The translations under genes were made by a program, and so were the position numbers. This document shows, one piece after another, positions 10,167-20,855 of a stretch of DNA of 64,000 bases. Source of the DNA: Galerina marginata. Its lineage: Eukaryota > Basidiomycota > Agaricomycetes > Agaricales > Galerinaceae. Below the pieces are notes generated by a model. It saw nothing but the letters and a program-made list of their open reading frames with translations, had not been told where the DNA came from and ran no database searches. How positions within the stretch are numbered: position 1 is the first letter of the stretch; each line of letters opens with the position of its first letter. The stretch spans positions 992,001 to 1,056,000 of the forward strand of contig JAECYW010000023.1 of assembly GCA_023014335.1 (NCBI GenBank). Direction: 5' to 3'.

Positions 10167-13100
10167 ATGGCGCAAACCATAGAGCTGGCCCAGGTGAGTT
10201 CCTTTTTTTACCTGCGCCCACTCTTCCTTCACCTGACTGGCTTACCTTCTAGACGGCGAAAAGAGACGGTTTGAAGGAACTAGAGAAGAAATACCAGGAT
10301 CGTTGGCAATCCGAAAAGCTGTTCGAGGTCAACGCACCCTCACATGCCGACCTTGTTGATCTTTCGCCAGCTGAAGTCAAGGAAAAATACCCCAAATGGT
10401 TCGGAAACTTTCCCTATCCATACATGAATGGAAGTCTACATCTGGGCCATGCCTTCACCATCTCTAAAATTGAATTCGCGGCGGGATACCAAAGGATGTT
10501 GGGCAAACGTGTTCTGTTCCCTCATGGTTTCCACGTCACTGGAATGCCAATAAAGGTGCGTCGTACGACGCGACCAGGCTCAATATCTCTCTTATGGTTC
10601 AATCGAGTAGGCGTCAGCAGACAAGATTATTCGTGAAATGGAAATGTTCGGTCGCGACTTTGAACGCTTCGCAGAAGTCCAAGCTGAAATAGCACAGGCT
10701 GAGGCAGAAAAAGAGAAGGAGGAGGAAGCATCGGCTGCTGGAGACAAGACGAAGGCAAAGAAGGGGAAACTGGTCGCCAAATCGACGGGGCTAACATACC
10801 AGTTCCAAATAATGGAGTCCATCAAAGTTCCTCGAGCAGAAATCAAAAAGTTTGCTGATCCTCTGCATTGGTTGACATACTTCCCTCCTATCGCCATCGT
10901 AAGTCTCAAAGTCACAACGGCAAATATCATATTGTATATTGACGCGTCCTAGAATGACCACAACTCTTTCGGATCCCGTATTGACTGGCGCCGAACGTTC
11001 CTAACGACAGAAGCTAATCCGTACTACGATTCATTCGTTCGATGGCAAGTCAACAAACTCTACAAGCTCGGCAAGATCAAGTTTGGAGAGCGGTATACTA
11101 TCTACAGCCCGAAGGACGGCCAACCTTGTATGGATCACGACCGTCAAGATGGTGAAGGATTCGGACCACAGGAATATACTGTTGTCAAGATGGAAGTCGC
11201 GGAATGGAGTCCTGCAGCGAAAGAAGCTGTTGGAAACAAGGCTGGCAGTAGAAAAATCTTCTTGGTTGCTGCTACTCTTCGCCCAGAAACTATGTACGTA
11301 TCCTCCCTCCGGTCTCCCATTTCAAATCTTATGGATTTTTAGGTATGGTCAAACAAACTGCTTTGTCGGAACTGGCATCAAATACGGAATCTTTGCAGCT
11401 AACGACAAAGAAGCGTATTTGTGCACCCTGCGAGCTGCCCGCAACATGGCCTTCCAGGGTGGGATTACCCCTCGAGGGCACATCGAACAGCTAGCAGAGA
11501 TTGAAGGCTCCAAAATAGTCGGCACAAAGATCAACGCACCATTCGCTATCAATCCCCAGGTCTACGTCCTGCCCATGGACAACGTCCTCGCCACCAAAGG
11601 CACCGGAGTTGTCACATCCGTGCCTTCCGACTCGCCAGACGACTTCCAAACCCTCACCGACCTGCGCAAGAAGCCCGAGTTCTACAAGATCGAGCCATCG
11701 TGGGCTGCCATCGACCCCGTGCCTGTCATCTCCACACCGACATATGGCGAGATGACTGCGCCGGCGGTGGTCAAGCAGCTGAAGATCCAGTCGCAGAAAG
11801 ACACGAAGCAGCTTGCAGAGGCCAAGGAAATTGCGTACAAGGAGGGGTTCTATAACGGCACGATGTTGGTTGGTGAGTACAAGGGGCAAAGTGTACAAGA
11901 TGCGAAGCCAAAAGTGCGCGAGGACATGATCAAGGCCGGTCTGGCGTTTGCGTATGCGGAGCCCGAAGGCCTCGTCATTTCGCGCAGTGCGGATGAGTGT
12001 GTTGTTGCACTCATGGACCAATGGTATCTGGATTACGGAGAAGCGTCTTGGAAGGAGCAAACTCAAGGGTACGCTTTTGTCGTTCAATGAGATTCATCCA
12101 AAGATTCTCAAATTGTGTACCTTACAGCTTGTTGGCGAGGATGAACACTTACTCCCAAGAAACTCGGCATGCCTTTGAGAAAACTCTGGATTGGTTGAAT
12201 CAATGGGCTTGTGCACGTACTTATGGATTGGGCTCAGTCTTGCCTTGGGACCCGCAATTCCTCGTCGAATCTCTGAGCGACTCCACGATTTATATGAGCT
12301 ACTATACTGTGGCACAGTTATTGCACGGTATGGATGACGAAATTGTGGATTAATCATGGGCACTGAATCCCACCTACAGATTCTAGTATCGACGGCAGCA
12401 AACCAGGGCCTCTGGGCATCACGCCCGAACAGATGACGGACGAAATCTGGGAGTACATCTTCTGCAAAGGCCCATTCCCTGATCCGTCACCCATGCCTCG
12501 CGAAAAAGCCGATGCGCTCCGACACGAGTATGAATACTTCTACCCCTTCGACATCCGCTCGTCAGCGAAGGACCTCGTCCCAAATCACTTGACGTTCGCT
12601 TTGTACAACCATGCGGCATTGTTCCCTGAGGATAAGTGGCCTCTGAGTATGCGCACTAATGGACATCTGATGCTAAACGGGAAAAAGATGTCCAAGAGCA
12701 CCGGTAATTCGCTGACTCTACGGGAGGCGATTGAGAAGTTCGGCGCCGATGCGACGAGGTTGTCGTTGGCTGATGCTGGGGATGGCTTGGAAGATGCGAA
12801 CTTTGAGGAGAAGACGGCAAATGCTAATATTCTGAGAATTCATACCTTGTTGGCTTGGTGCGAGGTTGGTCACCATTGTTTTCGTCTTCATCGATGATGT
12901 CCATGAACCGCCTTTTATCTCTAGGAAATGGTCAAGGACCAAGCAAACCTCCGCCATGGACCCCGAAACTACCACGATAATGTCTTCGAACAGGAAGTCA
13001 ACGAATTGATCAATGTTACACAGAGCCACTATGAGGCGTAAGTATCGTTCCATATTCATCACTTCAAATTACTCACAAGCCGAAATCACTGTAGAACGAA

Positions 13101-13959
13101 CTACAAGGATGCCATGAAGTTCGGTTTCTACGACTTCCAAAGCGCGCGCGACTGGTATCGTGAAGTAACTGCAGACGTTGGCATGCACGCCGACCTTGTC
13201 CTGTACTGGATACGGAATGCCGCCTTACTAGTTACTCCCGTTGCTCCGCACTTCGCAGAACATATTTGGAGCTCGATTCTCCAACAGCCCAAGTCGGTGC
13301 AGTTGGCTCTGTGGCCAACACCGGCCACTCCAGTGGACCCCACACTAATAGAGTCTGGGCAGTACATGCGCGGCACGATCAAGACGATTCGCGATGCTGA
13401 GACGTCTCTCCTGAAAGCCTTGGCTAAGGCGAAGGGCAAGAAAGGTGCACCTAACGAGGGTATGTTCGATCCTAAGAAACCTAAGGCTGTGCGGATATAT
13501 GTGGCCACCACGTTCCCCGAATGGCAGGATACATGCGTGCAGATTGTGCAGGAGGCGTACTCGAAAGAGGAGGACAAGGTCGATGACACGAAGGTTAAGG
13601 AGTTGCTAGTCGAGAAAGGGTTAATCAAGGACAAACGAGCAATGCCCTTCATCCAGGCCTTTAAGGTTTGTGCCTTCTGCGTATCATTCTTTTAAAGGAC
13701 TATATCCTGATGCAATTACTACTAGAAACGAATGGCACAATACGGAGCAGAAACCGCATTCCGTCGTGCGCTGCCTTTCTCTGAGGGTGATGTTTTGCGC
13801 GAATTGTTGCCTTACCTAAAGAAAACGCTAAGCTTGAACGATGCATCAGTTCTGTCCGTGGAGGAGGCTCGGCCGAAGGAACAAGAGCCGGGCTACACAA
13901 AGAGCATTATAGACACTGCGGAACCTGGCAGCCCAGCTTTTGAATACTACAATGTATAA
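10167..13959 (+). CDS. cdc60: cytosolic leucyl-tRNA synthetase (class Ia)
   Basis: The enzyme charges tRNA-Leu with leucine using ATP in the cytosol. A tiny first exon encodes MAQTIELAQ, and exon 2 starts near 10252 ([18 protein letters not shown]). The class I HIGH signature is HLGH in [14 protein letters not shown] (about 10428-10455), and KMSKS is intact in [12 protein letters not shown] (about 12678-12708). The CP1 editing domain is visible between them: [16 protein letters not shown], and [20 protein letters not shown] with its editing-site Asp. The anticodon-binding and C-terminal part ([46 protein letters not shown]) matches the eukaryotic/archaeal type rather than the mitochondrial one. 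About nine short introns give an estimated 1,080 residues, the usual length. It ends EYYNV, stop. Confidence 0.95.
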
Positions 13960-14240
13960 TACATAGAATCGTACATTTGTCAATTACTCCTCATTGCTTT
14001 CTCGACATACACCTATGTGCTCTCCAAACCGAGTCAGTCACCATGACTCAGAATGCCACCAAGTTGAATGCCGCCATCACAGATAGAGCGTGCGAACGGC
14101 GGTGTTACCATATTGGGCATTGTTTGATCACGAGAGGGCGGCGTCGAGATTCTGACCTTTGTGTTCTTGTGACTCAACACGTTTCCGCGGAGCGTTCAAC
14201 AACCTATAAATTATCCTCCATTATCTCCTTCACCAACAAC

Positions 14241-16965
14241 ATGCCTCCTCGTCAGTCTGGACGATTGACCGCGAAACTTCAACTTGCCCTCGAACAGTCC
14301 GCGCAAACCTCCCAAGTCGCGTCAACAAACACTGCACCAGTGCCTGCCTTGCCACGCACTCAGACGCGGCCACGAAAGAAGCAGAAGGTCGCTGGCAAGG
14401 CTGAAGCAAAGCCCGCCGCCGTACCTGCTCCTGTTCAAGATGACTTTCGAAAGATCAAGGGCAGGAGAGGCGCGTTGAAGACGATGACGGAAATGCCAGT
14501 CGACATACTTCTGGAAATATTTCGACAGGTTGAACCCATTGATCTCCTTCATCTCTCATGGGCAACGAAAGATTTACGTGCTATGATTATGGATAGAAAC
14601 GCCGCATTTCTGTGGCCGCAGGTATGTCCCCTGAACTTTCATACAATCGACATTCTTATGAAACGCTTGTGAAGGTGTATAGAAACGTATCTGGGAAAAA
14701 ACCACCACCATGCCCCCCTGGAATGAATTTTGCCCATTACACGAATCTTCTCTATGGTAAACACTGCAATGTGCGTTTTTTTCCTTCTGTTGTCAACCAA
14801 ACTGTGTACTCATTCTTGCCCTGTGTAGTTCTGTGCATCCAACCGAGGAAGACTTGTTCATTGGACAGCGAGAGCTCGATTCTGCCACAAATGCGCACCC
14901 AAGCAGTAAGCTTGACAGTTTTCTGAACCATCAACATATTCAAAGTCGGATCATATCCACAGGCTTGTCTTGTATACGTACATAGGGACGACAGCAACTT
15001 CTAAGGATTCCAATATTCCCAACTTTTGCTCGCATTGGTTCTTCAGTAAAACGGTTAGCATGGGTGAGCCTTTTGTCAGTATATATTTGAAACACCTTTC
15101 CTGAAGTATGCTAGTCCGTGGTAGCTGCTTCCTCAAAGCTGAGCATGATCATCATGAGAAAAGATTGAAAGAAATCCGAGACAACAAAGGCAAAGTGGAA
15201 TACGAAAAGGCTGCATCTAAACAGAAAACGGAACGTGCTCGTGTAAGCCTGCTTGACTAATGCGTTCTTCAAGACGCAGAACTAACATCTTGACAGCTTG
15301 CACAAGCATTGTACGCGTGGCAAAGGAACAGAAAGTCGGAGGACAATTCCGCCAGGCAAGCTAGAATAACTAGTCGTCGCAATGCGTGAGTGGGAATGAA
15401 TACCTTGACTCATCCGAAATGCTAATGTCCCAGCCCAACATGAAGTATCGTTCGAAGAGTGAAGGAAGAAGGTCCGCAAGATTTCATTTCGATTTTTATT
15501 GGCTGCTGAAACGTTATGAACCCCAGGTTATGAACAAGAACTTAATCGATACGGGCAATTCCGTTTACCAGGTGTAAATGTTCCAGCCGAACTCACTGAC
15601 AAAAGTAAGGATGAGAGCCAGTGCTTCAGGCCTTCTGTTATTCAAATTAATAACACGTTTTATAGTTTGGGAGAGAATCAAGCCTGGCATCATCGAGTTA
15701 TTGGAAATAGAACGACAGAACCTCCGCGAGAGTGGTTTCAAGCAACGTTTTCGGACGCGGATCAACCGTATTATCGATGCTGTAATGAGTTGGGCGGACA
15801 AGCAACCACAGCCCTCAATCATACCACCCTATGTTCACTTTGCCAAATCTGAAACCTTTTGCGACGTGTTGAAGGACCTTTCCCTTACTGAAACACAGAT
15901 TCAAGAGCGAGTGGATGAATTGGCATCACAAATCCCTGCTATTTCAGCGGCATGGAAGTCTGAAGCCGACGAAGTTTTACGTGACTTAATACGGGCGAAA
16001 GGAGACCCGAAATCTTCCTCGACCGGCGTCGACCCTCTTGGACTCGCCGTAACATTCTTCAAATGTCGTTGGTGTAACGACCCCATCAATTACCCTAGAA
16101 TTCTAATGCACTCTTGCCTGCGAAATCGATTGTTAAAGCCAGCTGAAAAGGACGACGGCGAAGATGAAGTTAACGAGGAGAAAGGCGTGGAAGATGTCGA
16201 CGACGATGATGACGATGACGACGATGAGAGTACCCCAGAACCTGTCAACGCCGTCGTCCCGGCCACACCTGAAGGCGTGTGGGACGAGTTGTCCTCTTGG
16301 TACGGCTCGACATGGAATGAGGGTAACAATGATGTCTTCGTTGATGAAGAGGCGTCGAGGTTTGCTGCCGCCATTGTCAAAGCATGCGGAGAGGATCCCC
16401 AGACAACAACGTTTTCAAGGATGGAGGAGATTGATGCAAGACTCGAGTGTGTCCGATGTAGTGCTTCGCTGACATCCAAGGCTAAAAAAAGGCCTGTCAT
16501 GAACTGGAAAATGGCGGTATGTACATTTTAATGATCTGGGTCAGGCTGATAGGCTGATAGGATCTTTTTTGTTTCGTTTCTTAGATCCTGCACGACATAG
16601 AGGTGCATTACGAAAACCCTCCAGCGGAACAAGGCTGGAGTTTACTTACCGACGAAGCCGACCTAGCCAAAGTAAAACAGGCAGAGGCGAAGATGATGGG
16701 CAAATGGAAAATCCCGGATTATATGTGCACTCGTTGCAAATATTCAGTTCCAGCCAAGAAGGTCGAGGATCATATGAACTATCGGTAAGTATACCTCATT
16801 TTTATCTGCCTACATTTAACTTGACGTATATTTTTGTTTCAAAGCCATAAGAACAGGCGCGGCCCGCAGGTTGACGTAGGCCCTCCTGAAGTTGTATACA
16901 AAGGCGATATCTATGTTCCTTTGGATCTTCCTATGAAAGTGCCTCCTTACGCTGTCAAGATTTAA
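14241..16965 (+). CDS. F-box protein with C-terminal Cys/His zinc-finger motifs
   Basis: It is probably an SCF ubiquitin-ligase substrate adaptor of a type common in agaricomycetes; the substrate is unknown. The N-terminus is basic (TRPRKKQKVAGKAEAK), followed by an F-box (MTEMPVDILLEIFRQVEPID, HLSWATKDLRAMI, FLWPQ). The next exons carry Cys-rich pieces (FCASNRGRL, FCHKCAPKQ, NFCSHWFF), a charged helical region (KRLKEIRDNKGKVEYEKAAS), an acidic stretch (DVDDDDDDDDDE), CRWCNDP...HSC, CVRCSASL, and a C2H2-like CTRCKYSVPAKKVEDH with HKNR in the next exon. About eleven small introns are needed, and the junctions between 15061 and 15590 are the least certain. The start at 14241 has a good context (caacaacATGcc). 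In-frame ATGs at 13977 and 14043 would add a poorly conserved-looking extension. Confidence 0.75.
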
Positions 16966-17268
16966 GTTGTTTTTTTATTATCTGTTTGATGTCATTCTAT
17001 GCGGGACGTCTATAGTTTGTTGCGCAGTTTTTTTTACTTCACTTTGGACAAGTAGATACCCAGGACAGTCTCGAAATAATACATTTCTCTACATACACAC
17101 CTTGTAAGGTTTCGCTCCTTGAAGGAAATTGCTTTGTACACCTTCGAGTCTCTTACTTTGCCTGTTTAGGAGTTAAGTAGGTTAGCTTGGTACTTGTTGT
17201 TTGTATGTTAACGGATCAACGTGGACTCGAATAGAAAGCAATATATTTAGATCACTACCTTTACCACC
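16966..17268. other. intergenic region upstream of F-box paralogue A
   Basis: No gene is seen. The stretch TTAACGGATCAACG at 17208-17221 resembles motifs upstream of the other two F-box paralogues (see findings). Confidence 0.45.
17208..17221 (+). promoter_or_regulatory. GGATCA motif upstream of F-box paralogue A
   Basis: AACGGATCAACG lies 48-61 nt upstream of the ATG at 17269. The same core occurs in the same orientation relative to transcription ahead of both other paralogues in the window. Function as a binding site or leader element is inference. Confidence 0.4.
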
Positions 17269-18993
17269 ATGTCTGCCTCGTCACTCTACATGATGCAGAA
17301 GACAAACACTTCGAACCTTGAAATCCTTTTCCAAGAAAGAAGTTTGACCCTCGAAAAGGCCTCCGGGCTGGGCAGGCAATACAACGCGCTCTTGCCGATA
17401 TCGACACTCCCTCTGGAACTGTTATTGAAGATATTCCACTACGACATGGTAACTCACCCAGGTCCTGGCGACCCAAGCGCATACCTGAGAAGCCTCAGTC
17501 AAGTCTGTCACCACTGGAGAAACAGCGCTTTAGAAGCCCCATTTCTATGGAGTCAGCTCATCGAATGCCAATGTCTACCTCCCAAATGGTTTCGGGTTGT
17601 GCTACGACGGGCACGTTCATCTCCGCTTCGCGTTACTGTCCTTCCACTGCATGGAACCGGAGGAAAACGCTATTTCACAGACCCGAATGTGCATCAGGCG
17701 CTGCGGGAATTGGGAAATGTAGGCGAACTCGACATCCTCTGGTCCGACGAGGAACTTGACGAAATCGTTCGGCCGATGATTAAACACCTCCAACGACCTG
17801 CTCCGTCGCTCAAGCGTCTCACCGTGAGGTTTGCGGATGATGACGGCGATGTTACCATTCGGCGCCTCCCTGCCAACATATTTTGTGGTGTCACAGGACC
17901 TCTGCAACATCTGACCCTCTCCTGCTGCATGATCGACTTCAAATCTCCATTGTACCATTGCCTCACATCTCTTTCCATGGAATACATTCCCGAGTTGGTA
18001 AGACCATCCACCTCCCAGTTTTTAGACGTCTTGCGGATTATGCCGAATTTAACGACTTTATCTCTTACCTGGGCACTCAAACTATCTACGAGCGTGGGAC
18101 GTATCGAGGGTGTTCGTCTCCCCCGACTTTCGAGCCTTCAAGTCGCTGGTATGTCAGCAGAATGTAGCCAGTTTCTCTCCCATCTTCAATACACCGCACT
18201 CCACAGATTTGAGCTTCAGTTGGACCAGTTGGACCCAGAACAAACAAACCTTTCCAATCTGATCAAACAACCACTCTCCCAAGTTGAACCCCTTCGTTCC
18301 TGTGAAGTCCTGATGTACGACAGGCACGTCAATTTTTCTTTCCGACGCCCCGGATTCGAAGATGAACCGCGGTCTGCCCTGTTTTCTATTTTGCTATCAT
18401 GGGTTCCGCTTGCCCATATCCGCACAATGTTTTCGTCGTTGATCTCTGACATCAGTTCTTGGGCATCTCATTGCGAATGGCTCACCTTGGGGCTCTACCC
18501 CGAGATGCTCACTGTCATCAGGTGGGACGAAACCTTCAAGTGTTTAGCTCGTGCCTTTTCCTCTGTGAAGACGCTCGAGATTAAAACCACGGAATGGAAG
18601 CCGGTGGACAACTTCCTCTGCTGTATGTCCTATCCCGACTGTGAACAACCCAAAAGCACGATCAGCCATGACCCCACGGCATCCAAGCATGTTATGCTAC
18701 CTAACCTCCGGAATCTGTACATGAATACCCAGAAAACGTCACACTATTTGATTACTTTCCTTCAGTACCGAAGGAGATGTGGCCTTGCTATCGAAACTAT
18801 CCAGTTCCCGAAAGGCTTTGATCACCCCTCGTTTGTACGGGATGTCAAGTCTTTATGCTCTTCCGTTACCGTCCTTTCCTCTGATGCACCTGTAGCCCCA
18901 GTCCAAGAAATCTCAAAGGCATTCAAGTTGTTTGATTACGACGCAATGGAAGATGCAGACCCGGAACTTGATTATGTCGCAGGAAAATATTGA
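17269..18993 (+). CDS. F-box protein, paralogue A
   Basis: This is a single-exon, 574-residue F-box protein and a likely SCF adaptor. A short N-terminal helix (LEILFQERSLTLEKASGLGR) precedes the F-box (NALLPISTLPLELLLKIFHY ... YLRSLSQVCHHWRNSALEAPF, LWSQLIEC). The paralogue hallmark WFRVVLRRARSSPLRVTVLP follows. The rest is a leucine-rich, repeat-like beta/alpha succession (LPRLSSLQVAGMSAECSQFL, LPNLRNLYMN) ending in an acidic tail ELDYVAGKY. The start ATG has the context taccaccATGtctgcc, almost the same as the two other copies, which supports this choice over the Met at codon 8. The 29 and 31 kb genes on the other strand are clear paralogues along the full length. Confidence 0.85.
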   Translation: MSASSLYMMQKTNTSNLEILFQERSLTLEKASGLGRQYNALLPISTLPLELLLKIFHYDMVTHPGPGDPSAYLRSLSQVCHHWRNSALEAPFLWSQLIECQCLPPKWFRVVLRRARSSPLRVTVLPLHGTGGKRYFTDPNVHQALRELGNVGELDILWSDEELDEIVRPMIKHLQRPAPSLKRLTVRFADDDGDVTIRRLPANIFCGVTGPLQHLTLSCCMIDFKSPLYHCLTSLSMEYIPELVRPSTSQFLDVLRIMPNLTTLSLTWALKLSTSVGRIEGVRLPRLSSLQVAGMSAECSQFLSHLQYTALHRFELQLDQLDPEQTNLSNLIKQPLSQVEPLRSCEVLMYDRHVNFSFRRPGFEDEPRSALFSILLSWVPLAHIRTMFSSLISDISSWASHCEWLTLGLYPEMLTVIRWDETFKCLARAFSSVKTLEIKTTEWKPVDNFLCCMSYPDCEQPKSTISHDPTASKHVMLPNLRNLYMNTQKTSHYLITFLQYRRRCGLAIETIQFPKGFDHPSFVRDVKSLCSSVTVLSSDAPVAPVQEISKAFKLFDYDAMEDADPELDYVAGKY

Positions 18994-19996
18994 TCCAAGA
19001 GTCACCTGCCACTACCTTAACTCTTCCACAATTGATACGATAGAGACGTGCTCAACATTTCAGCAAACAGGAAGTAGATATATACAGTGAAACTGTTGTA
19101 TGATGGTGAACCAAATCGCCCACGCCACGGATCATTTGAAGAAAACAGAGATGTCCTGGACCAGGCAGCCTTGATCGATTTTCATCTGATATAAGGTCTG
19201 TCGTGAGAGACTAAGGCAGCCTCGCCCGAGTACTGATAATAAATTATCACAAAAGGGACCATAGAAAATGGGTGCAAAATATAGAGGTCTACTCAAGGTC
19301 TACTCGAGTAGTGCCAATACAGCCAAAATCTCCTTCTGCCATGTGTTCGTAGTAAGCTCATAAAATCCCTGTGCTGGACAAATCTTGTCTGGGTCTACGA
19401 TACTTCCCTTCATTCAAACCTTCGTTGGTTTCAAATCTTTCTTGCAAAGGTGGACCAAATTTTTAAAAAAGTTATTAAATAATAGGTTTCCCTCAGAGAT
19501 TTGACCAATCCGATTCATGAGGAGCGAGCGATTGTGAATGTAGGTGCTAGGCGTCAACCCGCGGGCGTGCGGCTGTTGAGGTTGAGTGTTGAAGATATCG
19601 TGCCAATCAGTGTACTGCTTTCTGTCTTTCTGTCAGCTTTCTCAGCTCTTCATCATCATCTTCGACACCCGTCAGACGCAGCTGGATCATTTCGCCTCGT
19701 TATTGCATCATGATTATCGGTATTTGCAGACATCTTATCAACTTCGTCATTTTTGAAAAGTCCTCCATCAGACTCGAAAGAAAAATCCAAGGAATCGGAA
19801 ACTTTGCCAAAGTACACACACATGTTCTGTCGCGTACCGAATCTGTCGCTCATCACATACATCTCAGCTATGACTCCGTTATAGCGCGGTATGTCTCTCC
19901 GTGACTTGAGATATCCCAGGACTGTATGGTTATGTCAGGAATCCACCACATCCAGGCCCTGTTGTCTACAGCTTCACGGGCTGGGCGCAGAACTCG
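18994..19996. other. intergenic region, may include a 5' exon of the DUF6593 gene
   Basis: One kilobase lies between paralogue A and the recognisable DUF6593 exon. A frame open from about 19932 reads LYGYVRNPPHPGPVVYSFTG straight into the DUF6593 exon, so the true start is probably upstream, but I could not join any upstream exon in frame. AT-rich sequence near 19460-19490 is otherwise featureless. Confidence 0.4.
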
Positions 19997-20677
19997 ATGC
20001 TCCTCATGCCTCCTCGGGACGCTCCGATCCAGCAGCCTCTGTACCGTATCACAGTGGACCTTGACCTGAATCCGTTTCTCCCTGTATCGTATGTGACGCG
20101 AATCTTCCGGTGTGGGGGTAATGACACTGATCTCGTCGGTGAATTTGCGTGAGCCTACTCCGTGCCTTTTGTTTTATCAATTTAAAATACCCAGGTTCGC
20201 GCTGAACAACAAACGAGCGGTGGTGAGTATGGGTGATACAGCTACACGGCTCGCGAAAGCTCTTTTCAGCATAAACTCCTCTCCGGTAAGCCGGAAACTA
20301 TCCTACCAGTTATTTTATCCTCATGAAGGCACAGAGACATTTTAATTGGACTCTCGGAAATCGACTCCACTGGGATTGTCGCGAGATCCTCGAGGATGGA
20401 TCACCAATGTGCATCGTATGTGGTCTTCTTTCTTTCTTCCTTTCTACCTACCTGAGCATGGTTGTAGTGCTATTTGCCACCTCCGTCAACCTCCCGTTCA
20501 TCCCGATCACCTGCCAACTCAACAGAGAGCATACAAATCGCGACCTTCGTACCCCCGCCTCCGGACAGATCGCCTCCCGTTCCTGATGCTACCCTCACCA
20601 TTTTCCCATATGGACACCGGATAATGGATCAGATTATATTGTCAGCCCTGGTGGTAGAAAGGATGTTGACTCGATGA
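19997..20677 (+). CDS. DUF6593-type protein, 5' end uncertain
   Basis: This is a small protein of an agaricomycete-rich family of unknown function. The exons read QPLYRITVDLDLNPFLPVSY, VTRIFRCGGNDTDLVGEFA, FALNNKRAVVSMGDTATRLA, FNWTLGNRLHWDC, TFVPPPPDRSPPVPDATLTI and FPYGHRIMDQIILSALVVER, ending MLTR, stop. The order (basic beta strands, a GE/GEF strand, a W...LxW core, then DHIhhSALhhER near the end) matches what I know of DUF6593. Introns assigned: 20147-20193 (gtgagc...cccag), near 20286-20328 (gtaagc...gaag), and near 20419-20468 (gtatgt...gtag). The start at 19997 (MLLMPPRD) is a conservative choice; the upstream open frame probably belongs to the protein. The gene converges on the METTL16 homologue with 178 nt between stops. 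Confidence 0.6.
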
Positions 20678-20855
20678 AATAGTCTTATAAATATTGTTTC
20701 TTACAGTACGTTTTACCTAAATTAACGTTAGATTCCATGTGTTTGTATTTTAGTGGGCAAGAGTCAAAATTCCATTCAATGAAACCGAGATTTATGGGTT
20801 TCGGTAATTGTCAATGTTGGCCGAATATATAGGGAAGGGAGTGAAGACACAACTA

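Noticed and set aside
11491..12087. 198-codon open frame on the minus strand inside LeuRS
   Set aside because: It is fully antisense to a LeuRS exon with strong family motifs; the frame is a by-product of codon bias.
13128..13652. 174-codon minus-strand open frame
   Set aside because: Antisense shadow of the C-terminal LeuRS exon; no motif of its own.
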